From JAPOXR01 sp963664715 (lineage in GTDB: Bacteria; Pseudomonadota; Alphaproteobacteria; Rhodobacterales; Rhodobacteraceae): a DNA stretch of 64,000 nt. The translations under genes and the position numbers were made by a program. The stretch covers positions 124,001-188,000 of the forward strand of contig CAXXUY010000015.1 of assembly GCA_963664715.2 (NCBI GenBank), in the 5' to 3' direction. Shown in pieces: positions 26,697 through 35,098 of this stretch (the stretch's first letter is position 1; every line of letters starts with the position of its first letter). Under the pieces are notes generated by a model. The model was not told the DNA's origin, made no database searches, and saw nothing but the letters and a program-made list of their open reading frames with translations.

Positions 26697-28096
26697 ACGG
26701 ATCTTCATGGCTGGAAGATAGGGTTTTCTCCGTTATATCAGGCCATTAGGGAGATATCAGCCTGGACTCGTACTGGCAACAATCCTCGCCGGGTCAATCT
26801 CCAGCAACTCAAATGCCCGCCGTTGCAGCGGCGTCGGCTGCGCCAGCATCTCGAAAACATGATCCGGGCTCTTCGGCAGCATGACCTCGTTCAGCGTCAG
26901 CGTGGCAAGATCGGCAAGCAGCGTCGTCATGCCGTGGACCGGAAAACCCTCGGCAGTACGCTTCGTGGCCGCCTTCCTTCTCGCACTCTCCGAGACGACG
27001 GCCTTCTCCACCGGTGAATTCCGCAACGCCCGCGCGCCCTGTGGATCATCCTCCCCGTAAAGCAGCGGCGCAAGGCGCCGGCGAAGATGCCATTCAACGT
27101 AAAGGGCCAGCATGCACAGGAACACATGCGCCCGGACACGCCCGGCACTGCAGACATGCACCGGCCGCACCTCGAGCCGGGATGTCTTCATCAGGCGGAA
27201 TGCCCGTTCCACCCGCGAGAGGGACTTGCAGGCCTCCACCGCCTCGGCAGCGCCGATGGCATCCGCATCAAGGCTGGTGCGGATGACGTAGATGCCGTCA
27301 AGACGGGCCTCGGCGGCAATGCGCTCCTCGTTTCGGGACCATCTCATGCCGTCATTGCCGGTCTCGATGTCGAACAGCCTGGCCACCTTGCGGCGGTTTG
27401 CAGTGCGGCCAAGCGCACGGTTGATGCGGTCCCGCAGCGCCGGACCCGGCCGGCTGCGGACAGCAAGACCGGCAATCCGGCCGAGCTCGGCCTGCGTTGC
27501 CTGCAGCAGATATCCCGCTTGCGGGACCGCTCGGCACGAAGGCGGGGATTGAGGCAGACCATCAGCCGCTCGCCGGGAAAGTCGGGACTGGAAATCTCCG
27601 CAACCGCATCGGCAAGGAGCGCCACCGGACAGCCATCGCCGGCACACAGGAGGCCGAAGGTGATCTGCTTCCTGCCGGTCCTGCCATCCCGGCTGTGGCC
27701 GAATGCCGCCAGCGGGCAGCACTCACCCTCAAGGAAGCTCGAGGTCACGTCGTAAAGCACCAGCGTATTGCCACCCCGCAGGTGCCGGTTGGCCAGGCTG
27801 CGCTCGATAAAGGGCTGGCGGGAGCCAAGTGTAGGTTCCTGAATTAATCCGATCTGATCGGCACGTTCCTTCCCGGATATCTTCGTGCACGGATTGCCAA
27901 GTTTCCGGTACAATGCGGGACGCCGGCACCTGCCGTTTCCTTTCCCGGCAGCCGCTTTCCGGCAGCGGGAAAGTCCGGCCGCTGTCGCATTGCCTTGCGC
28001 TCCTTTCGGGCGAAAGTGATCCGCAGGTGATCCGAAGCAGGAAAGGGTGGCCCGCGCGAATGACACTCGCCGGGCCGCGGACGACCAGTTCAGCTA

Positions 28097-28693
28097 TTGT
28101 TGGTGACAGGACTGACCGCCGAGGAATACGTTAGCACGGAAGCCTGGCGCGACGCCAGACTGGAGGTTTGCCCGAACCATCCGGACGGCGGCTGCTCCCT
28201 GGCCAGTCATGGCACCTACGAGCGCAAGACCCCTGCGGGCACGCGGATAGCGCGCTGGTACTGCCGGGAGTCCCACACCACCTTCAGTCTCCTGCCGGAA
28301 TTCCTGGCGGCGCGGACGCCGGGGACCCTGGATCAGGTCGAGGAGGCCGTGGTCGCTTTCGAGACGGCGCCGGGCGTGCAGGCGGCGGCGCGGCAGGCCC
28401 GTCCGGGCCACCACATCTCCGATCGCGGGGCCGAGCGGCGCTGGATCCGGTGGCGGGCCCAATCCATCCACCGCTTCCTGGCCATCGTCATCGGCCTGTT
28501 CCCGGACCTGTTTCAGGGCGCGGCGCCGGAGATCGCCGCCTTCCGGGCGCGGCTCGGCACCGAATCCGTCCTGAGAGAGCTGCGCGGCCTCTGCGCCGCC
28601 CACCTGCAGCACCTGCCGCCGCCCGTCGGATTCCGTCCCCCCGGAACCGGCCACGGTACCGTACGGGGCCCGCCAACACTCCGTGACCCCTGA
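28097..28693 (+). CDS. Tn4178 ORF1: zinc-ribbon-like protein (copy A)
   Basis: 198 aa. No ATG start exists; TTG 28097, TTG 28100 and GTG 28103 are alternatives. The N-terminal 65 residues hold a Cys/His cluster: VCPNHPDGGCSLASHGTYER, then RWYCRESHTTFSLLPEFLA. This resembles the zinc-ribbon plus TFSLLP pattern of small transposon-associated proteins (DUF6431-like). The remainder is helical and Arg/Ala-rich. A role in DNA or target recognition is inferred from the motif and position only. It lies 71 bp upstream of the transposase start, in the same direction. Confidence 0.65.
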   Translation: MLVTGLTAEEYVSTEAWRDARLEVCPNHPDGGCSLASHGTYERKTPAGTRIARWYCRESHTTFSLLPEFLAARTPGTLDQVEEAVVAFETAPGVQAAARQARPGHHISDRGAERRWIRWRAQSIHRFLAIVIGLFPDLFQGAAPEIAAFRARLGTESVLRELRGLCAAHLQHLPPPVGFRPPGTGHGTVRGPPTLRDP

Positions 28694-28764
28694 TCCTTGC
28701 GTCCCGGGTTCCGCAGACTGGTCGAATCGGGGCCGTGGAGCCCCGGAACGGCAAGGAGACCCAC

Positions 28765-30081
28765 ATGACGAAAGATGACGACAGCCTGCGACGGGACGTC
28801 GCGCTCTTCAGGTACGGACTGATCGCGGACCTGCTGGTCCAGCCTGCCGGCAGCCACGAGATCGTGGCAGGCCTCCGCGACCGGGCTGCGCGGGACCACG
28901 TGATTCCGGGCACGAACCGCACCCGCGTCGGCGAGCAGACCATGCGCGACTGGATGCGCCTCTACCGGTCCGGCGGCTTCGACGCGCTCTTCCCGAAGCG
29001 GCGGCGCGACGACGGAAAGCCGCGGCGGCTGGCGGTCGAGGCGTCCGAGGCGCTGATCGCCGTGAAGCGGGAGAACCCCGCGTTCAGCGTCCGCGACGCC
29101 ATCGCCCGGGTCCGGGAGGACGGCGACGTCCCCGCGGACGTGCCCCTGCCGCCCTCGACCGTTCACCGCCTCCTGTCCCGCGAAGGGCTGATGGGGAATG
29201 ACGACGGAGCGCCGCCGCAGGACCGGCGGCGCTTCGAGCACCCGAACGCGTGCGATCTCTGGATGTCGGACGTCATGCACGGCCCGAAGTGCGGCGACGG
29301 GCACGGGCGGCGGCGCAAGACGTATCTCCTGGCGTTCATAGATGACTGCACGCGAGTCGTCCCGCATGCGGCCTTCGCGTTCTCGGAGAACACCGCCGCC
29401 TTCCTGCCGGTGTTCAAGCTTGCCCTGCTGAAGAGGGGCTATCCCAGAAAACTCTACGTCGATAACGGTGCGAATTTCCGCTCCCGGCACCTGGCGCTCG
29501 TCTGCGCCAGGCTCGGCGTCGTCCTGATCCATGCGCGGCCCTGGCAACCTTCTGGAAAGGGAAAGATCGAACGCTGGTTCAGGACTGTCAGGCGCAGCGT
29601 CCTGGAGAGGCTCGAGGACGGGGACACCCGCGACCTCGAAGCCATGAACCGCCGGCTTCACGCCTGGATCGAGGGCGAGTACCACGCCCGCCCCCATCGC
29701 GGCCTCGGCGGCATGGCCCCGCTCGACAGGTGGTCCGCCACCGCCGGCGACGTCCGCCATCCCGGCCCCGGGCTCGATCTCGACGACCTCTTCCTGTTCG
29801 AGGCGAAGCGCCGGGTCGCGAAGGACCGCACCGTCAGCCTCAGGAGCCGTGCCTACGAGGTCGATCCCGCCCTCGTCGGCGAGACCGTGACCCTGCGCTT
29901 CGATCCGGAGGCGCCGGCCCGGCCCCTCAAGGTCGTCCATGACGGCCGGGACGCCGGGCTGGCGACGCCCCTGGACGTGCATGCCAACGCCGCCGTCAGG
30001 CGCGGCGAAGGCCGGGACGGGCCGCCGGCCTCGTCCATCGCCTTCCGCGACCTCGGCAGGAACGGGGAGGACGGGCGATGA
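28765..30081 (+). CDS. Tn4178 DDE transposase, Mu/TniA/IS481-like (copy A)
   Basis: 438 aa from the ATG at 28765 with AAGGAG upstream. Residues 20-145 are DNA-binding HTH segments (GEQTMRDWMRLYRSGGFDAL; STVHRLLSREG). The RNase H-like core carries D169 in LWMSDVMHG, D233 in LYVDNGANF and E269 in GKGKIERW, a complete DDE triad. After about 340, a small beta-barrel of the Mu-transposase C type reads KDRTVSLRSRAYEVDP. Such enzymes usually need an AAA partner, which follows immediately with a four-base overlap (ATGA). It is shorter than TnsB/TniA. Confidence 0.92.
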   Translation: MTKDDDSLRRDVALFRYGLIADLLVQPAGSHEIVAGLRDRAARDHVIPGTNRTRVGEQTMRDWMRLYRSGGFDALFPKRRRDDGKPRRLAVEASEALIAVKRENPAFSVRDAIARVREDGDVPADVPLPPSTVHRLLSREGLMGNDDGAPPQDRRRFEHPNACDLWMSDVMHGPKCGDGHGRRRKTYLLAFIDDCTRVVPHAAFAFSENTAAFLPVFKLALLKRGYPRKLYVDNGANFRSRHLALVCARLGVVLIHARPWQPSGKGKIERWFRTVRRSVLERLEDGDTRDLEAMNRRLHAWIEGEYHARPHRGLGGMAPLDRWSATAGDVRHPGPGLDLDDLFLFEAKRRVAKDRTVSLRSRAYEVDPALVGETVTLRFDPEAPARPLKVVHDGRDAGLATPLDVHANAAVRRGEGRDGPPASSIAFRDLGRNGEDGR

Positions 30082-30881
30082 TCCGGAAGCACTTCGCCTT
30101 CACCCGAGAGCCGTTCACGGACGGGATCGAGGCCGACGAGTTGTTCGAGCATCGCGCCCATGCCGAGGCCGGCGCCCGGATCCGCCACCTCCTCGATCTC
30201 CGCGGCATCGGCCTGCTCACCGGGGAGGTCGGATGCGGCAAGACCACCGCCTGCCGGCACGTGATCTCGACGCTGCATTCCGGGCTCTACCGCGTCGGCT
30301 ACGTCGCGCTGACGACCGGAAGCGTCCTCGACATCTACAACATGATCGCCTGGGCCTTCGGGCTGGAGGTCCAGCGCTCCCGCGCCGCCGCCTACAGCGC
30401 CATCCGCGCCGAGATCTCCCGCCTGGCCCGGGAGGCCCGGCAGACGCCGGTGCTGGTCGTCGACGAGGCCCAGCACCTGCGGCCCGAGATCCTCGAGGAG
30501 CTGCGGCTCCTCACCAATTACGACATGGATTCCGACAACCGGCTCTGCCTGCTGCTGGTCGGGCTCAGCGAGATCCGCAAGCGGCTGGCCATGGCCATGT
30601 GCGAGTCGCTGGCGCAGCGCCTGGTGGTGCGCTGCCATCTCGGCGGCCTGGAGCGCGACGAGGTGGAGCCCTACCTGAAGCACCGGCTGAAGCTGGCGGG
30701 CGCCGCCGACGTCCCGGTCTTCGCCCCGAACGCCGTCGAGGCGCTGGCGCAGGCGGCGCGGGGAATGCCGCGCCGGGTAAACCGGATCGCTCATTACGCT
30801 CTCTGTGCCGCCGCCGCCGGCGACGTCCGCCAGGTCGACATCGAGCATGTCCAGAGCGCGGTCGAGGAGCTGAGTCCATGA
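30078..30881 (+). CDS. Tn4178 AAA ATPase, ExeA/TniB-like (copy A)
   Basis: 267 aa. It opens KHFAFTREPF, the standard beginning of ExeA-type ATPases. Walker A is GEVGCGKTT (49-57) and Walker B is PVLVVDEAQHL (about 125-135). A sensor region (CLLLVGLSEIRKRL) is followed by an Arg-rich lid and GMPRRVNRIAHYAL. In Mu, Tn7 and Tn5053 the equivalent ATPase (MuB, TnsC, TniB) selects target DNA and activates the transposase. Overlapping start and stop codons on both sides imply coordinated synthesis. Confidence 0.92.
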   Translation: MIRKHFAFTREPFTDGIEADELFEHRAHAEAGARIRHLLDLRGIGLLTGEVGCGKTTACRHVISTLHSGLYRVGYVALTTGSVLDIYNMIAWAFGLEVQRSRAAAYSAIRAEISRLAREARQTPVLVVDEAQHLRPEILEELRLLTNYDMDSDNRLCLLLVGLSEIRKRLAMAMCESLAQRLVVRCHLGGLERDEVEPYLKHRLKLAGAADVPVFAPNAVEALAQAARGMPRRVNRIAHYALCAAAAGDVRQVDIEHVQSAVEELSP

Positions 30882-31774
30882 CCCGGAGGGAGCAACGGGC
30901 GCTGGCCGACACGCTCAGGACCCTGCCGCTCGAAGAGGTCGCCGCCGCGCTCGGCTATCGCCGGGACCCGCGGGACCGCGCGCGGTGGAAGCGGAAGGGG
31001 TCCGTCATCAGCCTGACGGGCGCGAAGTTCTTCGACCACATCCTGCAATCCGGCGGAGGCGGGGCGATCGACCTGGCCATCCATGCCCGTCAATGCGGCT
31101 TCCGAGACGCCCTCCGCTTCCTGTCGGGCCTCGGCCATGCCGGCCACGGTTCCGCCGCTCCGGTCCCGAACCGCGCGGCGGAACCAAGACTCCCGCCGCG
31201 CGCGGCGCACAACTGGCCCGCGGTCCGCGACAGCCTCACGCGGGTCCGCGGCCTCGATCCCGGCCTGCTCGACGACGGCTTCGCCGCCGGCCTGGTCTAC
31301 GCCGACGACCGCCGGAACGCCGTCTTCGTCGCCCGTGACGCCACGGGCCGGGCGACCGGAGCCGAGATCGTCGGCACCCGCCACCGGGACGGCGAACGGT
31401 GCTTCAAGGCCATGGCGCCTGGATCGCGCAAGGCAAGGGGCGGGTTCTGGATGGCGGCGAAGGACGGGGAGCCGGCCTCGGCCCTGCTCGTCGAGAGCGC
31501 GATCGACGCGCTCTCCGTGCTGACGCGGCCGCCGCCCGGTGCCGGACACTTCCGGGTCGTCTCGACCGCGGGCGTCTGCACCGCCGTCCCGCCATGGCTG
31601 GAGGCCTTCGGCCTCAAGCGCATCGATTGCGGCTTCGATTCCGACACCGCGGGGGACAGGGCCGCAGACGCCCTCGCGCAAAGCGACATACGGGTCCGGC
31701 GGGTCCGGCCGGACGGTGCCAAGGACTGGAACGACAGGATCCGGAGACCCGAGACGGCGCCCGCGCCAGCCTGA
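30878..31774 (+). CDS. Tn4178 DUF3991/TOPRIM protein (copy A)
   Basis: 298 aa from the ATG overlapping the ATPase stop; the longer open frame from 29939 is antisense-like noise. Residues 20-90 are DUF3991-like: RWKRKGSVISLTGAKFFDH, then GGGGAIDLAIHARQCGF. The C-terminal TOPRIM fold has Glu206 in ALLVESAIDALSV and the Asp pair D254/D256 in DCGFDSDTAGDRAADAL. These resemble primase fragments found on plasmids and other mobile elements. Having one as the fourth gene of a DDE transposon is unusual. It may bind DNA ends or structured targets, or be a primase relic; no role is proven. Confidence 0.85.
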   Translation: MTRREQRALADTLRTLPLEEVAAALGYRRDPRDRARWKRKGSVISLTGAKFFDHILQSGGGGAIDLAIHARQCGFRDALRFLSGLGHAGHGSAAPVPNRAAEPRLPPRAAHNWPAVRDSLTRVRGLDPGLLDDGFAAGLVYADDRRNAVFVARDATGRATGAEIVGTRHRDGERCFKAMAPGSRKARGGFWMAAKDGEPASALLVESAIDALSVLTRPPPGAGHFRVVSTAGVCTAVPPWLEAFGLKRIDCGFDSDTAGDRAADALAQSDIRVRRVRPDGAKDWNDRIRRPETAPAPA

Positions 31775-32521
31775 AAGAGGTCCGGCCGAACCTGATGATC
31801 GCGGCAGCCGCCGCCGCCATCGCCTTCCGAAAACGCCGAGGCAGTCGCCGTGCAGACCTCCGGTCGCCGGAAAGGAAGGCGTGCGGATCGAACCTGAACT
31901 GGAACCAATGCCAATGTCCGGAGATGTCGGAAAACCGTGGGAAGAAACACCCGAACCTGCACGAAACGATCCGGGAAATCCGCAACGGATCAATCAGAAA
32001 TACAACACCAAGCCAGTCCAGCGTTCCCAGTACTGCTGCCACATGGCCATGCGGCAGCGCCCTCCTGATGGTGACCGCCTCGTCGAGGCAGGCAAACACC
32101 ACGCCGCCCTTGAGCATGGCCCTGATGGCATCGACCATTTCGGGGGGCATTTTCGAGAGATTTGCGAGTGTCCGTCTTCGGATTCTCGATCCTTCCCGCC
32201 AGGCTTGCCTGAACTGGATTGCGGGCGGAGATGACCTGTTTGGTATGACATCGACGCTGACGGCCATCCTGGCGTTTCCTGCATGGCAACAACTGTCCAG
32301 AAATCAACCTCCCGCCTGGCACCAAGACAGACGCAAGATCAACGGCTTGCAGGAATCTGATTCCGTTTTGTTCTCAATGAAGATCGGCCTAGTGGCCCTT
32401 TGCCTCTATGAGAATTTTATCGCTGGTTGGTTGAGGCGGATTTAAACAGGGTGCCTAATGGTCTGTATTGCCCCATACCTCACCGCCTGGATCACTATCA
32501 GCCCCCACGGACGATACGTAC

Positions 32522-33826
32522 TTACTTTAAGATATCGGTGCGCTGAGCCTTGGTGATGCCCGTCGCCACATCGTCAGGAACTCCAGCCTCTCTAGCGAAG
32601 CTCTTCCATTTCAGGACGGCATCCTGGACATCTTTGAGGACTTCCTCTGCGCGGCCCCGTTTCATCGACGCGTTTTTTGCACAGGCTTTAAAGTCCTCCA
32701 CATCAAATTTGTCTCTCTTTCCGTTGAGCGACATTTGATGGTTGTTCGTCCAAGCACCGCTTGGATTGTAACTGTAGGTCATGTCGAAAGCTGGGGACAA
32801 TGACCATGTCCCGGATTTATCCATCAGAAAAGCGATGTTCTTGACGTGATCGTCCTGATTTCGTCCGACGACGTTGAAGGTCATACGCCGGAACTGTTCT
32901 TCAACGCTTTCCATGGACATGTCGAGCTTACGAATGGTGCGTAACGCCTGTTCGTAAGAGTGCGCTCCGGCCTTTTTGAAATCGAAATGCTCCATCGCGC
33001 AAAAGGACTGCATATGGATTTTTTGGCCGCGATCGGTGCGGTCAAAACGCCGGGTCATAAAGTGGCTACGGCCATTTTCCTTGAGCAAACGGCATTCCTT
33101 CATGTCGATACCGGCTGCGAGAGCCATTTTGTAATAGGCGTACTCGATCAGGCCGTAGCCAGCTGGGTCTTCGAGTTCCTTGTCCTTGTTGCCGGAAACG
33201 CCGTCGAATTTGAGGAGCCAATAGGAAAACCCGCTTCCGGCTCTGATCCGACCGGAGCAAACTTCATCTGTCTCCGGATTCCAGGCGATGATGGCCTTGG
33301 CGCGCGCGCCACCTGCTGATGTTCCGACGCGAAGAATATCCTGTAAGGACTCTTCGCGGTCCTCTGGCGCGAACGATCCCTGAAGGTTGTTGCGTTTGGT
33401 CAGAATTTCACTGGCGAGCTCGACAAGCGCGCTCACATCAATCTTGTCGGCTTGGGTTCCCGTAGGGCCTTCAGAGGGAGCATATTCAAGTGCTCCCATG
33501 CCTCTGTCGCCGGTATAGCAAAGCCGTTCAACCGGATTGAAACTTTCGGGTTCGCGTCCCTCTTTTGCTAACCACGCATTGATCAATGCGTTGCCGAAAT
33601 CATCAGGCAGTGAGTCGGCCAGCAATCCGGGGAGACCTTGAAACGTCTCACGGGGCAACGCAGGAAAAGAATAGATCTGATCGGAGAGCGGCATAGTGAG
33701 TGGCGCAACTTCGATCCCACTTTCTCTGAACGCGGGATCATATTCGAAGTTCGCGAGGCCGGTCTCTTCATCCCAGCTTACGGCTCCGATTGTTTTGCCC
33801 CATAGTTTCACCTGGGCGAGAGTCAT
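32522..33826 (-). CDS. hipA: HipA-family serine/threonine-kinase toxin
   Basis: 434 aa. It has the N-terminal HipA domain (VKLWGKTIGAVSWD), the P-loop-like GTSAGGARAKAIIAW (about 168-182), and the kinase core RNQDDHVKNIAF, with catalytic Asp and Asn, followed by LSPAFDMTYSYNPSG. HipA kinases phosphorylate aminoacyl-tRNA synthetases and cause dormancy. All landmark residues are present, so it is probably active. Its start overlaps the hipB stop by four bases. It sits between the Tn4178/IS1634 complex and another IS1634 remnant, so the module may have arrived within, or been preserved among, mobile DNA. Confidence 0.92.
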   Translation of the reverse strand: MTLAQVKLWGKTIGAVSWDEETGLANFEYDPAFRESGIEVAPLTMPLSDQIYSFPALPRETFQGLPGLLADSLPDDFGNALINAWLAKEGREPESFNPVERLCYTGDRGMGALEYAPSEGPTGTQADKIDVSALVELASEILTKRNNLQGSFAPEDREESLQDILRVGTSAGGARAKAIIAWNPETDEVCSGRIRAGSGFSYWLLKFDGVSGNKDKELEDPAGYGLIEYAYYKMALAAGIDMKECRLLKENGRSHFMTRRFDRTDRGQKIHMQSFCAMEHFDFKKAGAHSYEQALRTIRKLDMSMESVEEQFRRMTFNVVGRNQDDHVKNIAFLMDKSGTWSLSPAFDMTYSYNPSGAWTNNHQMSLNGKRDKFDVEDFKACAKNASMKRGRAEEVLKDVQDAVLKWKSFAREAGVPDDVATGITKAQRTDILK

Positions 33827-34188
33827 TCGCTATCCCCCTCAGCTTCATCTCCCCATGACCATGGCGCATCGGATTTTGGTTTTTCAGTAGGTGACGAGGC
33901 ACGCTTTCTTTTCTTCCCCTGCATTTTAAGTTGCTGAATCGGACTGATTGCCGGTTCTGGAATGAGTGCTTCCAGATTTCCGAGGAGTTTCAAAGCACGC
34001 AATACGCGGATGAGGTTTGAAGCCTGTGTGGAATGACCTTGCTCGACCCTGATTATTGTTCGCTTCGATACACCCGCCTCATTTGCCAGAGCGTTCTGGG
34101 TCATGTTTCGATTGAGACGGTATTGCGCAACGCGACTACCGATCTCCCGTAGTGTTACATCATCTGATATGTAGGCTGATATTTTCAT
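33823..34188 (-). CDS. hipB: HipB-family antitoxin/transcriptional repressor
   Basis: 121 aa from the ATG at 34188 (MKISAYISDDVTL). A Cro/C1-type HTH spans about 18-72: IGSRVAQYRLNRNMTQNALA, then SKRTIIRVEQGH. A Lys/Arg/Pro-rich tail follows, likely flexible and involved in neutralising HipA. Antitoxin precedes toxin, with an ATGA overlap, the normal order. A 15-bp palindrome just upstream is a good autoregulatory operator candidate. Confidence 0.92.
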   Translation of the reverse strand: MKISAYISDDVTLREIGSRVAQYRLNRNMTQNALANEAGVSKRTIIRVEQGHSTQASNLIRVLRALKLLGNLEALIPEPAISPIQQLKMQGKKRKRASSPTEKPKSDAPWSWGDEAEGDSE

Positions 34189-34211
34189 AAAATGCAATTT
34201 CTGTCACTTTG

Positions 34212-34226
34212 ACCATAGTTTATGGT
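34212..34226. promoter_or_regulatory. Palindromic operator candidate of hipBA
   Basis: ACCATA-gtt-TATGGT lies 24-38 bp upstream of the hipB start, with a TATTAATAT element alongside that could be part of the promoter. HipB proteins bind palindromes of about this size to repress their own operon. Confidence 0.55.
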
Positions 34227-34242
34227 ATTAATATGTCATTTC

Positions 34243-34322
34243 TGGCACGTTAAGTCAATTTCTCAATCTTGGATATATGCCGCAACTGTCATCTTATCAG
34301 AAAAAATGGCGGTTACGTGCCA
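34243..34322. promoter_or_regulatory. Spaced inverted repeat TGGCACGT(T)AA / TTACGTGCCA upstream of hipB
   Basis: TGGCACGTTAA at 34243-34253 and TTACGTGCCA at 34313-34322 are inverted copies, differing by one inserted T, with 59 bp between. They could be additional HipB or other regulator sites, or allow a loop. A further CCTTA/TAAGG pair lies at about 34332-34354. Confidence 0.4.
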
Positions 34323-34371
34323 TATTTGTCACCTTAACGCCCGCAAAGGTAAGGCGGTGAAATTGGCCAAA

Positions 34372-34633
34372 CGGAACTTCATCGGTCTATAAGGAACATA
34401 ACCCTTTGATTTTATGCATCAATATCGGGTATTTTGGCCTTTCAAGCTGTCAATGTACTGTAAACACCACTTCCCGGATCGGCATCAAGAAGCTCAAACG
34501 CCCGCTCCCGGAGGGGTGTTGGCTGGCAGGTGCTCCACACCGTGGTGGAAGAACCCGGTAGACTGTATTCGCCCACGCACAGCGTCGACAGGTCGGCAAG
34601 AAGGCTCCGGAAGCAGTGCACCTCCAGGCCGTC
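34372..34633 (-). mobile_element. C-terminal remnant of an IS1634-family element
   Basis: The terminus CGGAACTTCATCGG at 34372 and the adjoining TATAAGGAACATAACCCTTTG match the right end of the IS1634 element at 54871-59183 in reverse complement. About 200 bp of its transposase 3' end follow, corresponding to GEYSLPGSS and PLQERAFELLDADPG in the other copy. The fragment stops at 34633, where a TGTAG-initiated transposon end begins. Confidence 0.8.
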
Positions 34634-34935
34634 TGTAGTTGCTCGGATTATTCAGTCATGAACCGGTTGGTTTTTCTCACCTAATTCGCGCGTGTTTTTT
34701 TCTGTCTGATCAGGTGCAGTCCGGGACAGGGCTTCTTTCCCAAGCAGGCATTTTCAAGTCGCGACCCTGTCCAGTTGGAATCATGTCAAGCAGCGTTTCG
34801 GCGCGGGCCGGATGCGGTCCGAATGCCTGCAACTTCCTGCCGGTTCGACTGGCTGACTGCACGCCGCCGATTGCCAGAAACAGAAGAGGGTGGCCCGCGC
34901 GATTGGGCCTTCGCCGGGCCATGGCAGTTCAGCCT
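34634..34935 (+). repeat. Solo left end of a Tn4178-related transposon, relic X2 (longest)
   Basis: It starts TGTAGTTGCTCGGATTATTC. It shares about 240 bp with X1 and X3 and then continues into GAGGGTGGCCCGCGCGATTG, followed by CGCCGGGCC and CAGTTCAGC. These motifs occur in the same order in Tn4178, just upstream of its ORF1 (28045-28095). This collinearity identifies X1-X3 as left ends of relatives of Tn4178. No genes remain, and the sequence after 34935 is not transposon-like. Confidence 0.7.
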
Positions 34936-35098
34936 GCCAGAGATCACTGCATGCCGACGCTGTCTTGCCAATCATACTGGACATAACCGGTGCTCCAGCC
35001 TTGATCCGGTAGTCTTGAGACCGCAACGGGGTATCCAGAGCTTACTAACAATATCGTCCCAGGATGCAGTTGCCCGGCTACCTCGTCACCGGTCTGGC

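Larger units (their letters stand above)
27830..32007 (+). mobile_element. Tn4178 copy A: four-gene transposon with 5-bp target duplication CCAAG
   Basis: The 4,178-bp element begins TGTAGGTTCCTGAATTAATC and ends GGATCAATCAGAAATACAACA in its last 21 bases. The ends are imperfect inverted repeats of the TG...CA class. CCAAG occurs at 27825-27829 and again at 32008-32012, a perfect 5-bp duplication interrupting an IS1634 transposase gene. Gene order on the plus strand: zinc-ribbon-like protein, DDE transposase, AAA ATPase, DUF3991/TOPRIM protein. All four proteins are identical to those of the inverted copy at 50470-54647. The DNA looks clearly more GC-rich than the chromosomal genes. The name is a working label only. 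Confidence 0.93.
26757..32267 (-). pseudogene. IS1634-family transposase, deleted and interrupted
   Basis: The start is the ATG at 32267 (MAVSVDVIPNRSSPP); the frame runs to 32008, where Tn4178 is inserted, and resumes at 27829 after the target duplication. Compared with the relative at 55057, two internal segments are gone. One lies between HVAAV and LDWL, the other between GCPVAL and ADAVAEI. A frameshift occurs near 27520. The C-terminal part (26757-27500) keeps LDGIYVIRTSLDADAIG, SLSRVERAFR and LALYVEWHLRRRLAPLL. DDE residues in the missing segments are lost, so the gene is inactive and was probably already dead when the transposon landed. Confidence 0.85.
26697..32387 (-). mobile_element. 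IS1634-family relic (copy A), split by Tn4178 copy A
   Basis: The outer limits are taken from an imperfect inverted repeat: CGGATCTTCAT near 26698, and its complement ATGAAGATCGG ending near 32387. Between them lie an IS1634 transposase pseudogene on the minus strand and the inserted 4,178-bp transposon (27830-32007). The exact ends are uncertain by several bases. Confidence 0.65.

Noticed and set aside
29939..30877. N-terminal half of the 611-codon frame ending at 31774
   Set aside because: It is Arg/Pro/Gly-rich noise overlapping the transposase end and the ATPase; the DUF3991 homology begins only at the ATG at 30878.
27853..31993. Long antisense frames inside Tn4178 (for example 399, 489 and 331 codons) and their mirror images in copy B
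   Set aside because: They are opposite the four genes with clear domains, arise from very high GC content, and have no recognisable motifs.
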